A stretch of 64,000 nucleotides of DNA from Pseudomonas entomophila (GCF_029478665.1 NZ_JARPQB010000058.1:57263-121262); one strand, 5' to 3'; shown: positions 9,987 to 19,048, counted from the stretch's first letter. Notes: generated by a model not told the origin, from the letters alone. A program made the numbers and translations.

Positions 9987-11990
9987 ATGAACATGACTGT
10001 CGAATTGTCGCCGCAACGAACGCGGGCGGCGCAGCAGGGCCAGCCGCTGTTGCGCCTGACGGGCGTGAGCCGGCGCTTCATGGCCGGTGACCGTGAATTC
10101 CTCGCGCTCAAGGACATCGACCTGCAGATCCGTGCCGGCGAGCTGGTGGCGATCATCGGCGCGTCGGGCTCGGGCAAGTCGACCTTGATGAACATCCTCG
10201 GTTGCCTGGACCACGCCAGCAGCGGCAGCTACCAGGTCAATGGCCAGGAAACCCGCGACCTGGACGACGACGCCCTGGCCGCGCTGCGGCGTGACCACTT
10301 CGGTTTCATCTTCCAGCGCTACCACCTGTTGCCGCACCTGGACGCCCTGCGCAACGTGGAGATCCCTGCGGTCTACGCCGGCGTGCCTCAGGCCGGGCGC
10401 CACCAACGAGCCCGCGAACTGCTGACGCGCCTGGGCCTGGCCGGGCACCTGGCGAACCGCCCCAGCCAGTTGTCCGGTGGCCAGCAGCAACGGGTGAGCA
10501 TCTGCCGTGCGCTGATGAACGGTGGCGAAGTCATCCTCGCCGACGAGCCTACCGGGGCGCTGGACACCGCCAGCGGCAAGGAGGTGATGAACATCCTGCT
10601 GGAGCTGCACGCCGCCGGGCACACGGTGATCCTGGTGACCCACGACCCCAAGGTGGCCGCCCACGCCGAACGGGTCATCGAGGTCAGCGACGGGCAGATC
10701 GTCGGCGACCGACGCACGGTGCGCGAAGCGGCGAAGCCGGTTGATGAGGTGCAGCCGGCCGCCGAACGGGCGCCACGGCGGCTGGTGGCAAGCCTCGGGT
10801 TGTTCCGCGAGGCTTTCAAGATGGCCTGGATCGCCTTGATTTCGCACCGCATGCGCACCTTGCTGACCATGCTCGGGATCATCATCGGCATCACCTCGGT
10901 GGTGTCGATCTCGGCGATCGGCGAGGGCGCCAAGGGCTATGTGCTCAAGGATATCCAGGCGATCGGCAGCAACACCATCGACATCTACTCGGGCAAAAGT
11001 TTTGGCGACAGCCGCGCCAAGGCCATCGAGACGCTGTCACCGGCCGACGTCACCGCGCTCAACGCGCTGTACTACGTCGACAGCGCCACCCCGGTGATCG
11101 GCCAGGGTTCGCTGGTACGCTACCGCAACATCGACGCCGACGTGCAGCTCAACGGGGTCAGCGAGCAGTACTTCCAGGTACGCAACATCCCCCTGGCCGA
11201 GGGCATCGTGTTCAGCGCCGATGACGCCCGGCGCCAGGCCCAGGTGGTGGTGATCGACCACAACACCCGCAAGCGCCTGTTCGCGCCCGGGGTCGAGGCA
11301 CTGGGGCAGGTGATCCTGGTCGGCAGCCTGCCATGCACGGTGATCGGCGTGACCGCCGAGAACAAGAACCTGTTCGTCACCGGCAACTCGCTGAACGTGT
11401 GGATGCCCTACGAGACCGCCGCCGGGCGGGTGCTTGGGCAACGTCACCTGGACAGCATCAGCGTGCGGATCAAGGACGGCCTGCCAAGCAAGCGGGTGGA
11501 GGAGGAAGTCAACAAACTGATGCTGCAGCGCCATGGCACCAAGGACTTCTTCACCAACAACCTCGACAGCATCATGCAGACGGTGCAGAAGACCAGCCGC
11601 TCGCTGACCCTGCTGTTGTCGCTGATCGCGGTGATCTCGTTGGTGGTGGGGGGCATCGGGGTGATGAACATCATGCTGGTGTCGGTCACTGAACGCACCC
11701 GCGAGATCGGCATCCGCATGGCGGTGGGGGCGCGGCAGTCGGATATCCGCCAGCAGTTCCTGGTGGAGGCGGTGATGGTCTGCCTGATTGGCGGGGTGAT
11801 CGGGATCGGGCTGTCGTACGGGATCGGCTACCTGTTCGCGTTGTTCGTCAAGCAGTGGGAGATGGTGTTCTCGCTGGGGTCGATCGTGACGGCGTTCGTC
11901 TGTTCGACGCTGATCGGCATCGTGTTCGGGTTCGTGCCGGCGAGGAATGCCGCGCGGCTGGACCCGATCGAGGCCTTGGCGCGGGATTGA
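9987..11990 (+). CDS. macB: MacB-type ABC exporter (ATPase fused to permease)
   Basis: This inner-membrane ABC transporter works with MacA. The N-terminal nucleotide-binding domain carries Walker A (GASGSGKST, about residue 57), the signature LSGGQQQR and Walker B (VILADEPTGALD). A first transmembrane helix follows near residue 285 (LLTMLGIIIGITSVVSI). Then come a large periplasmic domain and three C-terminal helices, the standard MacB four-helix plan. Length is about 667 residues. The start is uncertain: GTG at 9981 overlaps the macA stop, and ATG at 9987 or 9993 is also possible. The expected cargo is the lipopeptide made by the upstream synthetase. Confidence 0.94.
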   Translation: MNMTVELSPQRTRAAQQGQPLLRLTGVSRRFMAGDREFLALKDIDLQIRAGELVAIIGASGSGKSTLMNILGCLDHASSGSYQVNGQETRDLDDDALAALRRDHFGFIFQRYHLLPHLDALRNVEIPAVYAGVPQAGRHQRARELLTRLGLAGHLANRPSQLSGGQQQRVSICRALMNGGEVILADEPTGALDTASGKEVMNILLELHAAGHTVILVTHDPKVAAHAERVIEVSDGQIVGDRRTVREAAKPVDEVQPAAERAPRRLVASLGLFREAFKMAWIALISHRMRTLLTMLGIIIGITSVVSISAIGEGAKGYVLKDIQAIGSNTIDIYSGKSFGDSRAKAIETLSPADVTALNALYYVDSATPVIGQGSLVRYRNIDADVQLNGVSEQYFQVRNIPLAEGIVFSADDARRQAQVVVIDHNTRKRLFAPGVEALGQVILVGSLPCTVIGVTAENKNLFVTGNSLNVWMPYETAAGRVLGQRHLDSISVRIKDGLPSKRVEEEVNKLMLQRHGTKDFFTNNLDSIMQTVQKTSRSLTLLLSLIAVISLVVGGIGVMNIMLVSVTERTREIGIRMAVGARQSDIRQQFLVEAVMVCLIGGVIGIGLSYGIGYLFALFVKQWEMVFSLGSIVTAFVCSTLIGIVFGFVPARNAARLDPIEALARD

Positions 11991-12013
11991 GGCCCGGATG
12001 GGCCTGCGTAGAT

Positions 12014-12135
12014 CCCTGTAGGAGCGGCCTTGTGCCGCGAAAGGGCCGCATAGCGGCCCCGGCATTTTCTGCACACTGCTGAAATCCCGGGGCTGCTGCG
12101 CAACCCTTTCGCGGCACAAGGCCGCTCCTACAGGG
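12014..12135. repeat. REP doublet in inverted orientation
   Basis: Two REP copies face each other. The left arm is CCCTGTAGGAGCGGCC and the right arm ends GGCCGCTCCTACAGGG, so the whole can fold into one long hairpin. It lies between the convergent macB and ABC-ATPase genes, where such hairpins often end or stabilise transcripts. Confidence 0.85.
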
Positions 12136-12175
12136 AAAGCCGTGAGTCCCAATTGCTCCCCCAGCGTTGTCTCAA

Positions 12176-13288
12176 CTACACCTCGGTGTAGATACAAGCA
12201 TCCGCCACCGCCCAGCGAACCTTGACCCTGTCGCCCGGTTGCATGGGCATGCCGGCGGCGGACAGCGCCTTGACCGTCAGCTCCGTCCCACCCTGGGTCA
12301 CTACATGGCACGTCTGGCTTTCCCCCAGGAACAGCACTTCGCCGACACGGGCATCCACCTCGTTCCACCCTCCGGGCAGCGCTTCGCGTGCCGCTTGTTC
12401 AAGCGTCAGGGCCACGGCTTTCTCTGGCCGCACCATGACCTGCGCGTCCTCCCCGCTGGCCAGCCCCGGTGTCAGGCGGATCGCCACCGGTTGGCCCTCG
12501 AAACTGCCCGCGCCATTGCCGCTGGCCTTGATCCGCAGGAAGTTGGAGTTGCCCAGGAACGAGGCGACGAAGGCATTGGGCGGGTTCTGGTAGAGCTCGT
12601 AGCCCGTGCCCAGCCCGACGATCCGCCCATGGCTGAAGATGGCGATGCGCTGCGACAGGCGCATCGCCTCTTCCTGGTCGTGGGTCACGTAGACGATGGT
12701 GATCCCCAGGCGCCGATGCAGCTGGCGCAGCTCGTCCTGCAGGTCCTCGCGCAGCTTCTTGTCCAGCGCCCCGAGCGGTTCGTCCATCAGCAGGATGCGC
12801 GGCTCGTACACCAGCGCCCGGGCAATCGCCACGCGCTGCTGCTGGCCACCGGAAAGCTGCGCCGGGCGGCGGTGGGCGAACGGCTCCAGCTGCACCAGCT
12901 TGAGCATGGCGTCGACGCGCTTGGCGATCTCGCTGGCACTGTGCTTGCGGATGGCCAGGGGGAAGGCGATGTTGTCGCGCACGTTCAGGTGCGGGAACAG
13001 CGAGTAGCGCTGGAACACCATGCCGATGCCGCGCTTGTGCGGCGGCACGTTCACCAGCGACTGGCCCTGGACCAGGATCTCGCCGCTGCTCGGGGTCTCG
13101 AACCCGGCCAGCATCGACAGGGTGGTGGACTTGCCCGAGCCGCTGGAGCCGAGGAAGGTGAGGAACTCGCCGTCCTGGATGTCCAGGTCGATGTTGTCCA
13201 CCGCGGCGAAGTCGCCGTAGTGCTTGTTCAGGTTGCGCAGGCTGACCAGGGGTTTGCCGCGCGCATCGTCTTTCATCACTGCACTCAT
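12176..13288 (-). CDS. polyamine-type ABC transporter ATP-binding protein (PotA-like)
   Basis: This is the cytoplasmic ATPase of an importer. The protein has Walker A (GSSGSGKST, about 47-55), the signature LSGGQQQR, Walker B (RILLMDEPLGALD), the H-loop (VTHDQEEAM) and a C-terminal TOBE-type domain. At 370 residues it matches PotA/FutC-type proteins. It is the last gene of a four-gene leftward operon whose binding protein belongs to the spermidine/putrescine family. The true substrate cannot be read from sequence, because this family also takes up amino-acid derivatives and other small cations. Confidence 0.92.
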   Translation of the reverse strand: MSAVMKDDARGKPLVSLRNLNKHYGDFAAVDNIDLDIQDGEFLTFLGSSGSGKSTTLSMLAGFETPSSGEILVQGQSLVNVPPHKRGIGMVFQRYSLFPHLNVRDNIAFPLAIRKHSASEIAKRVDAMLKLVQLEPFAHRRPAQLSGGQQQRVAIARALVYEPRILLMDEPLGALDKKLREDLQDELRQLHRRLGITIVYVTHDQEEAMRLSQRIAIFSHGRIVGLGTGYELYQNPPNAFVASFLGNSNFLRIKASGNGAGSFEGQPVAIRLTPGLASGEDAQVMVRPEKAVALTLEQAAREALPGGWNEVDARVGEVLFLGESQTCHVVTQGGTELTVKALSAAGMPMQPGDRVKVRWAVADACIYTEV

Positions 13289-13307
13289 CGTTGTTGTCTC
13301 CGGGCGC

Positions 13308-14117
13308 TCAGGCGCTGACTTCGTTGCGCCGGCGCAGGGCGGCGGCGATGACCATGATCAGTACCGACAGGCCGATCAGCAGCGTCGAGGCGACGGCGAT
13401 GACCGGGGTCAGGTCCTGGCGCAGGGTGGTCCACATCTTCACGGGCAGGGTTTGCAGTTCGGGGCTGGCCATCATCACGCTGAGCACCACCTCGTCCCAG
13501 GACGCCAGGAAGGCGAACAGGCCGCCGGCGATCATTCCCGGGCGGATGGCCGGGAAGGTCACCTTGACGATCGCCTGCAGGCGCGAGGCGCCGCAGATCA
13601 CCGCGGCGTCCTCGATCGACTGGTCGAACAGCTTGAGCGAGTTGATGATCGAGATGATGGTGAAGGGCAGGGCGACGATCACGTGGCTGACCACGAAGGC
13701 GACCAGCGTGCCGGTGTAGCCCAGCTTGAGGAACAGCGCGTACACCGCCACGGCGATGATCACCAGCGGCACGATCATCGGCAGGGTGAACAGCCCGTAC
13801 AGCAGCTCGCGGCCGGGGAAGCGCCCGCGCACCAGGGCGAAGGCGCTGGGCAGGCCCAGGGCCACGGCGGCGAAGGTGGTCAGCACGGCGACCTTGAGGC
13901 TGGCCAGGGCGGCGTCCATCCACTCAGGGTTGGAGAAGAACTGGCCGTACCACTTGAGCGTCCAGCCCGGCGGCGGGAACACCAGCCACTGCGAGGAGCC
14001 GAACGACAGCAGGACGATGAACAGGATCGGCAGCAACAGGAACGCCGCGATCAGCCCGGTGGTCAGGTACAGGCCGGTGCGCAGCGGGCGGCCCATGGCG
14101 TTGGGGGTCAGGAGCAT
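13308..14117 (-). CDS. ABC transporter permease, PotC-like
   Basis: This inner-membrane permease has about six transmembrane helices. The first is near residues 16-38 (LTTGLIAAFLLLPILFIVLL). The typical cytoplasmic coupling segment follows the ICGAS motif (about residues 180-195, EDAAVICGASRLQAI). Length is 269 residues. It starts only 6 bp after the stop of the upstream permease and is followed 19 bp later by the ATPase gene, so the operon is tight. It should pair with the 14124-15041 gene to form the membrane channel. Confidence 0.92.
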   Translation of the reverse strand: MLLTPNAMGRPLRTGLYLTTGLIAAFLLLPILFIVLLSFGSSQWLVFPPPGWTLKWYGQFFSNPEWMDAALASLKVAVLTTFAAVALGLPSAFALVRGRFPGRELLYGLFTLPMIVPLVIIAVAVYALFLKLGYTGTLVAFVVSHVIVALPFTIISIINSLKLFDQSIEDAAVICGASRLQAIVKVTFPAIRPGMIAGGLFAFLASWDEVVLSVMMASPELQTLPVKMWTTLRQDLTPVIAVASTLLIGLSVLIMVIAAALRRRNEVSA

Positions 14118-14123
14118 GGCGGC

Positions 14124-15041
14124 TTACCTCGCGTTGCCGACCGGGGATTCCGGCTGCAGCTTCAGGTAGAAGTAGAAGAGCACCAGGGTGATCAGCACCA
14201 GCAACGCGGCGGCGGCGCTGGCCAGGCCCCAGTTGAGGAACGACTGCACCTGCTGGACGATGAACTCCGGCAGCATCATGTTCTGCGCACCGCCCAGCAG
14301 CGCCGGGGTCACGTAGTAACCCAGCGACATGACGAACACCATCAGTGCCCCGGAGAACAACCCCGAGCGGCACAGCGGGATGAACACCTTCCAGAAGTTG
14401 CTCCAGGGGCTGGCGCCGCAGATGGCGCCAGCCTGCAGCACCATCGGGTCGATGGCCTGCATGGTCGCCTGCAGCGGCAGGACGATGAACGGCACCATGA
14501 TGTAGCTCATGCCGATCACCACGCCGGTGAGGTTGTGCACCATCTCCAGTGGTGCATCGACGATGCCCAGCGCCATCAGCGCCTTGTTGATCACCCCCGA
14601 CGCCTGCAGCAGCACCAGCCAGGAATAGGTGCGCGCCAGCAGGCTGGTCCACATCGACAGCAGCACGATGTTCAGCAGCCAGCGGCCCCAGCCTCGCGGT
14701 ACCAGGGTGATCGCCCAGGCCAGCGGGAAACCCAGCAGCACACTGATCAGGGTGACCAGGCCAGCCACCGAGAAGGTGTTGAACAGCACCCGGGCATAGG
14801 CCGAGTTGGCGAACAGCTGTTCGTAGTTGCCCAGGCCCGGCACGGGCTCCAGCACCCCGCGCAGCAGCAGGCCGATCAGCGGCGCGAAGAAGAACAACCC
14901 CAGGAACAGCAGCGCCGGCAGCAGGTTGCGGCTGCCGCGCCAGCGCTGGCCCAGGGGCTGGCGGCGCGGGGCCGCCGTGGGCGCGCCGGTGCCGCTGGGG
15001 GCACCTTGCGCGTTGTGCAGGGCGTTGATGGCGACTTTCAT
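14124..15041 (-). CDS. ABC transporter permease, PotB-like
   Basis: This is the second membrane subunit of the importer, about 305 residues with roughly six helices and an ICGAS coupling motif. The ATG at 15041 overlaps the stop codon of the binding-protein gene (ATGA), which is why it is preferred over the GTG 12 bp further upstream. The stretch before the first helix is rich in basic and small residues and carries no signal peptide. Confidence 0.92.
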   Translation of the reverse strand: MKVAINALHNAQGAPSGTGAPTAAPRRQPLGQRWRGSRNLLPALLFLGLFFFAPLIGLLLRGVLEPVPGLGNYEQLFANSAYARVLFNTFSVAGLVTLISVLLGFPLAWAITLVPRGWGRWLLNIVLLSMWTSLLARTYSWLVLLQASGVINKALMALGIVDAPLEMVHNLTGVVIGMSYIMVPFIVLPLQATMQAIDPMVLQAGAICGASPWSNFWKVFIPLCRSGLFSGALMVFVMSLGYYVTPALLGGAQNMMLPEFIVQQVQSFLNWGLASAAAALLVLITLVLFYFYLKLQPESPVGNAR

Positions 15042-16063
15042 TTGACCAGCCACTCATTCCAGCGGGCGGCGATGGCCTGGCCGTTCTTCGCCCAGTAGGC
15101 GAAGTCCAGGGTTACCTGGTCCGGGGCATGGGCGGTGGGCAGGTCGGGGGCCAGTTTCGGGTCCAGCTGGCTGACGCTGTCGAGGTTGACCGGGGCGTAG
15201 GCGGTAAGGTTGGCGAAGTCGGCCTGGCCCTTGGCGCTGCTGGCGTTGGCCAGGAACTTCATGGCCGCGTCCTTGTTCTTCGCGCCCTTGGGGATGACCA
15301 GGAAATCGGCCATGACCAGGTTCTGCTTCCAGCTCACCCCCACCGGCGCGCCGTCCTGTTGCAAGGCATGCACGCGGCCATTCCAGAACTGCCCCAGCGA
15401 CGCTTCGCCCGAGGCCAGCAACTGTTGCGACTGGGCGCCGCCGCCCCACCAGACGATGTCCTGCTTGATGGTGTCGAGTTTCTTGAAGGCGCGGTCCAGG
15501 TCCAGCGGGTAGAGCTTGTCGGCCGGCACGCCGTCGGCCAGCAGGGCCAGCTCGAGCACGCCGGGGCTTGGCCATTTGTACAGGGCGCGCTTGCCGGGGT
15601 AGGTCTTGGTGTCGAACAGCGCGGTCCAGTCCACCGGCTTGTTCGTACCGAGCTTGCCTTCGTTGTAACCCAGCACGAAGGAGAAGAAGAACGAGCCGAC
15701 ACCGTGGTCGGAGACGAAACGCGGGTCGATGCGTTCGCGCTGGATGGCGCTGAAGTCGAGGGGTTCGAGCAGACCTTCGCTGGCGGCGCGCAGGGCGAAG
15801 TCGGCTTCCACGTCGACCACATCCCATTGCACGTTGCCGCTCTCGACCATGGCCTTGAGCTTGCCGTAGTCGGTGGGGCCATCCTGCACGACCTTGATGT
15901 TGCTGACCTTGGCGAAGGGCTCGGCCCATGCCTGCTTCTGCGCGTCCTGGGTGCTGCCGCCCCAGCTGACGAAGTTCAGGCTGTCGGCCGCCTGGGTGGC
16001 CTGGCAGGCCAGGGTCAGCAGGCTGGCAGCCAGCACTGCGGTTACTCGTTTGTTCAACAGCAT
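15038..16063 (-). CDS. polyamine-type ABC transporter periplasmic binding protein (PotD-like)
   Basis: This is the solute receptor of the importer, 341 residues. It has a clear Sec signal peptide (about residues 1-25, ending ATQAADS) and then a mature start (LNFVSWGGSTQDAQ) typical of spermidine/putrescine-binding family proteins. It is the first gene of the leftward operon with two permeases and an ATPase. About 145 bp upstream of its start lies ATTATGGTATTCCA, a near copy of the palindrome found between ribB and the DUF1330 gene. The operon may therefore share a regulator with those genes. The substrate is not known. Confidence 0.92.
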   Translation of the reverse strand: MLLNKRVTAVLAASLLTLACQATQAADSLNFVSWGGSTQDAQKQAWAEPFAKVSNIKVVQDGPTDYGKLKAMVESGNVQWDVVDVEADFALRAASEGLLEPLDFSAIQRERIDPRFVSDHGVGSFFFSFVLGYNEGKLGTNKPVDWTALFDTKTYPGKRALYKWPSPGVLELALLADGVPADKLYPLDLDRAFKKLDTIKQDIVWWGGGAQSQQLLASGEASLGQFWNGRVHALQQDGAPVGVSWKQNLVMADFLVIPKGAKNKDAAMKFLANASSAKGQADFANLTAYAPVNLDSVSQLDPKLAPDLPTAHAPDQVTLDFAYWAKNGQAIAARWNEWLVK

Positions 16064-16208
16064 GGTTACGCCCTCGTTGCTTTTGTTATTCGAGGCGGGC
16101 TTCTGTCGCCCGCCAAATGTGTTCGGGGAGCAGCTGAAAACAGGTGATGCGTGGCCGTTTCTGAAGTGTAGGTGTGGCCGGCAGCTTCTAAGGTCTACGG
16201 GATATCAT

Positions 16209-16222
16209 ATTATGGTATTCCA
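16209..16222. promoter_or_regulatory. operator-like site related to the 21016 palindrome
   Basis: The sequence ATTATGGTATTCCA matches 13 of 14 bases of the left part of the perfect palindrome at 21016-21033. It lies upstream of the ABC binding-protein gene. A shared regulator, perhaps of the GntR kind, is inferred; none is encoded nearby. Confidence 0.45.
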
Positions 16223-16285
16223 AACTTTTCGCAAGCATCCGACGCGACCGGCCATCAGCGGATTGCCCACGGATAGCGGCGACCC

Positions 16286-16445
16286 CTTGTAGGAGCTGGC
16301 TTGCCGGCGAACGCGCCAGCGGCCACTGGGAGCGAGCGAGGCGCATCGCGGATGAATCCGCTCCTACAGGGCGGTAGCGCCAATCGATGGATCGCGTCAC
16401 GTTGCAACCGATGTGTAGGAGCGGATTCATCCGCGATGCGCCGCG
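16286..16445. repeat. cluster of three REP-like elements
   Basis: One copy (CTTGTAGGAGCTGGC, from 16286) is followed by two copies facing each other: the arm ending CCGCTCCTACAGG near 16370 and its partner TGTAGGAGCGGATTCATCC from 16413. They mark the left border of the effector island. Confidence 0.7.
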
Positions 16446-16680
16446 CGTGCGGCGCTCGATCTCAAGAGCACTGCAAGGCCACCGCCAGGCACGTGGCCGT
16501 CGCCACTCGAACAACTGCCTTGCGCCAAAGGGCCTGTCACATCTACTAACCTGCCCCGCAACTCGATCGCAGAAACTTCCTCTCTTGATGTAGGAAGCGT
16601 CTCTTCCGCTACCACCCAGCCAACGCACGCAAATTCACCTGCTAGGTTCCCGAGCTTCCCCAGGCAAAAGGAACCTGCAC

Positions 16681-18078
16681 ATGAATCGCGCCAATATTGA
16701 TGGTAAAGGCCAGGCGGTCGATGGCGATGTCACCACGACGGGGGCAGTCTGCATCGCCAGTGGTAGTAGTTACATCTATGAAGGGCGCAAGGTCCTCCGG
16801 GTTGGGGACGTGACCACACGATGCCCGCGGTGTGGCAAAGCAGGCGTAGTCGTCGAGGGCGTCCCTTGGTTCACTTCCGACGGCCAGGCAGTGGTGATGG
16901 ATGGCGCGCAGGTGACCTGTGGCTGTCCCAGTGGTAGCAACAGGGTGGTGGCACCGTTGCACGACAACGCTTTGCACAACCGTACATCTGGTGTTGCAAC
17001 CCCTGTTGCCCGGCCGGCACCCGCTACCGAAAACGTCCAGGCATTTTCCGCGATGTCCACGCCGGGTGGCGTCTCGCTTTCACAGGCTGCGCTCGAACCC
17101 GGCTTCTACATCGTGCCGCGCAGCATGTCCGGTGAACGGGTGCTGCTGAATCTGAGCACGGACCAGTCCACGTTGCCGATCAATCGACTGAGGCGCTTGA
17201 ACCCGACCTTCGACGAGGGGTTCAAGGCCGGAGAAATGTTCATCATTGGCGACCCCTGGAACACCACCGCCTGCACCCGCGAAGAAGCGGAGCTGATGCG
17301 CGCCGCCGAGCGTGCGCGTCAGGCGCTGGCGATGCTCGATGAGGAAGAAGCCAATTTCATGATGGAGCACATCGGTGAAATCGCGGGTGTGCTGAGTGGT
17401 GCGAGTACTTCGATGGGGGTGGGCAAAGACATGCTTGAAAAAGGTCTGGGGCAGGTCAAGAACACTCTCAAAGGCATCGAAGCGCTGCATCAACGTCAGT
17501 TCGCCTTGCAGGGTCACCTCAGAAGCCCGGAGTTCTTCGCATCGCGCCAGGCGCTGTATCAACAGCTCAGTGCGCAGTTGAGCACTTCGTTCTTGCATAA
17601 ACGCTTGAACCTGGGCACCTACGACACCCTGCGCCGTGACCTGGGGATATCGCCCAAAAGCTTGGTGCACCACTGGAAAAAGGCCGGTGGAGCGGGACAG
17701 ATACCGGGGTATGCCACGCATCTGGATGAAGTGGCGAAGACAGCACGGTATTTGAAGTACGGTGGGTATGTGGCGATAGGGTTGGGAGCAGCTGCGTCGT
17801 ATTTGAAGGTGCAGGAAGCTTGTCGCGCAGGAGAGACGGAGGAGTGCCGGAAAATTCGCTTTACTGAAACGGGGAGCTTCTCTGGGGGGGTAGTGGGCGC
17901 TGGAGCGGGAGCTGCTTCAGGGTCGTATGCAGCCAACGCTGTATGTAGGCTTGGCCCTTGGGGTAAAGCAGTCTGCGGTATAGCCTTGGTCGGTGGATCT
18001 TCTTTGGTTGCGGCGAAGTCGGGTGAGTATTTCGGGGATAAGTTTGGGGAGTTGCTCTATGAGGTCGTATATGATTGA
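16681..18078 (+). CDS. PAAR-domain type VI secretion effector with glycine-rich hydrophobic tail
   Basis: The 465-residue protein begins with a cysteine-containing PAAR domain (about 1-92; DGDVTTTGAVCIASGS, RVGDVTTRCPRCG, CGCPSGSNRVVA). This domain caps the VgrG spike of a type VI secretion system. A LysM-like stretch follows (about 137-195, LRRLNPTFDEGFKAGEMFII), then a mostly helical region. Next are a hydrophobic segment (YVAIGLGAAASYL, about 364-376) and a glycine-rich tail (about 398-465, GGVVGAGAGAASGSYAANAV). No known enzymatic motif was seen. The next gene overlaps by 8 bp and encodes a small membrane protein, as expected for an immunity partner, so the toxin probably acts on the inner membrane. 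That target is inference. No VgrG, Hcp or other T6SS gene lies in the window. A good AAGGAA site precedes the start. Confidence 0.85.
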   Translation: MNRANIDGKGQAVDGDVTTTGAVCIASGSSYIYEGRKVLRVGDVTTRCPRCGKAGVVVEGVPWFTSDGQAVVMDGAQVTCGCPSGSNRVVAPLHDNALHNRTSGVATPVARPAPATENVQAFSAMSTPGGVSLSQAALEPGFYIVPRSMSGERVLLNLSTDQSTLPINRLRRLNPTFDEGFKAGEMFIIGDPWNTTACTREEAELMRAAERARQALAMLDEEEANFMMEHIGEIAGVLSGASTSMGVGKDMLEKGLGQVKNTLKGIEALHQRQFALQGHLRSPEFFASRQALYQQLSAQLSTSFLHKRLNLGTYDTLRRDLGISPKSLVHHWKKAGGAGQIPGYATHLDEVAKTARYLKYGGYVAIGLGAAASYLKVQEACRAGETEECRKIRFTETGSFSGGVVGAGAGAASGSYAANAVCRLGPWGKAVCGIALVGGSSLVAAKSGEYFGDKFGELLYEVVYD

Positions 18079-18457
18079 TATAAGCGGCTGGCCTAATATC
18101 CTCAAGCTTGTGTTGCTGGGCACTCCATTTCTGCTCATGTTGACAGGCATTTTGATAACGTTCCAAATTGCTGGGTCCCGCCATTTTCAAGTGATGTGTT
18201 GCGCTTTTGGGAGAAGTTCAGGGCTGGAGGAAGAAATCAGGGTATGGGGAACACATTCCCTTCGGTCTCGGGCGTTAATAATATCGGCAATGAGCTGGGC
18301 ATTCACCTGGCCATCAATTGGGATTCGTCGAGGATGGCTGGACCCTAGAGATGTTGAAGAGTTTCCGAGGTACTTGAGATTTCGCATTAAATTAGCAATA
18401 AACTGCCTTACTGTTGGGGTGTTGTTGTTGTTATTCATGTATGCTTTTCGGTTTTGA
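18071..18457 (+). CDS. putative membrane immunity protein 1
   Basis: The 128-residue protein has a hydrophobic helix near the N terminus (about 12-35), a weaker one in the middle (RALIISAMSWAFTW) and one at the C terminus (CLTVGVLLLLFMYAF). It starts inside the end of the PAAR effector gene (ATGATTGA overlap), a hallmark of co-translated effector/immunity pairs. It shares the FxxSSGLxEEIxVWG-type core and the RRGWLDP region with the proteins at 18650 and 19182. Base composition is clearly lower in GC than the surroundings, which suggests acquisition by transfer. The immunity role comes from context only. Confidence 0.8.
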   Translation: MIDISGWPNILKLVLLGTPFLLMLTGILITFQIAGSRHFQVMCCAFGRSSGLEEEIRVWGTHSLRSRALIISAMSWAFTWPSIGIRRGWLDPRDVEEFPRYLRFRIKLAINCLTVGVLLLLFMYAFRF

Positions 18458-18510
18458 AATGTAGTATTTCATAGCGAGCCCTGCGTGTCGCCAAGGGCCC
18501 GATGCATTGC

Positions 18511-18657
18511 GTCGGGTCAGGCGTTGTATTGGGCCTCTGGGGTAAAACAGTCTGCGGTATAACCATTGTGGGTGGCAGCTGATTATCGCTTGGTAAAGGT
18601 GGTGAAATGGCAGGTGAGAGGACAGGAAAGCTGATCTATGAGGCATTGAATGATTGA
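18511..18657 (+). pseudogene. remnant of a PAAR-effector C-terminal tail (unit 2)
   Basis: Translated in frame, this stretch reads LGLWGKTVCGITIVGG, a stop, then LSLGKGGEMAGERTGKLIYE and a final ALND. It aligns with the end of the intact effector (RLGPWGKAVCGIALVGGSS ... GELLYEVVYD). It has one internal stop and no N-terminal part. Its end overlaps the next immunity gene by the same 8 bp (ATGATTGA) as the intact pair. Confidence 0.8.
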
Positions 18658-19048
18658 TCTCAGAGAGTGGGCCCTGGCCTACAGGATTGCTTTCTTGGTG
18701 GCCCCGTTTCTGATCCTGTTTTCAGGGCTCGTAATTTTATTGCACATTGCAAGTAAACGTCACTTCGAAGTGATGTGTACTTCCTTTCGGCGAAGTAGCG
18801 GTCTGTACGAAGAGGTGAAGATATGGGGGGTGTCAACGCTGAAGTCGAGACTCCTTGTTGTGAGTGCCATGTCAGTGGCTGCGCTGTGGCCGAAATTGGC
18901 ACTGCGACAGGGGTGGCTAGACCCTGAGGATAATCAAAGCTTCCCTGTTTATCTGAGACGACGGATGAAGCTGGCGTTCTCTCTGGAGTTTATAGGTGCA
19001 GGTTGGTTGATTGTTGCTTGTGTGTTGATAAAGTTTGGGAGGCTATGA
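18650..19048 (+). CDS. putative membrane immunity protein 2 (paralogue)
   Basis: The 132-residue membrane protein is similar to the immunity protein at 18071: both start MID, and both have FRRSSGLYEEVKIWG-like and RQGWLDPED-like blocks. It has hydrophobic segments at about 12-35, 65-80 and 110-130. It is preceded not by a full effector but by a broken effector tail whose stop it overlaps by 8 bp. It may protect against effectors of related strains (orphan immunity). Confidence 0.78.
   Translation: MIDLREWALAYRIAFLVAPFLILFSGLVILLHIASKRHFEVMCTSFRRSSGLYEEVKIWGVSTLKSRLLVVSAMSVAALWPKLALRQGWLDPEDNQSFPVYLRRRMKLAFSLEFIGAGWLIVACVLIKFGRL

Larger units (their letters stand above)
16064..16680. other. 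617-bp intergenic region between divergent genes
   Basis: This region holds the probable promoter of the leftward ABC operon, one half-palindromic operator-like site (16209-16222) and REP-like repeats (16286-16445). The right part, 16450-16670, contains no convincing gene. A good ribosome-binding site (AAGGAA) lies just before the PAAR gene at 16681. Confidence 0.6.

Noticed and set aside
12167..15098. Long plus-strand frames across the ABC transporter operon
   Set aside because: His/Gln/Gly-rich shadows of the minus-strand permease and ATPase genes, which carry intact motifs.
16450..16670. Short open frames before the PAAR gene
   Set aside because: They run through REP-like sequence in both directions and show no protein-like composition or ribosome-binding site.
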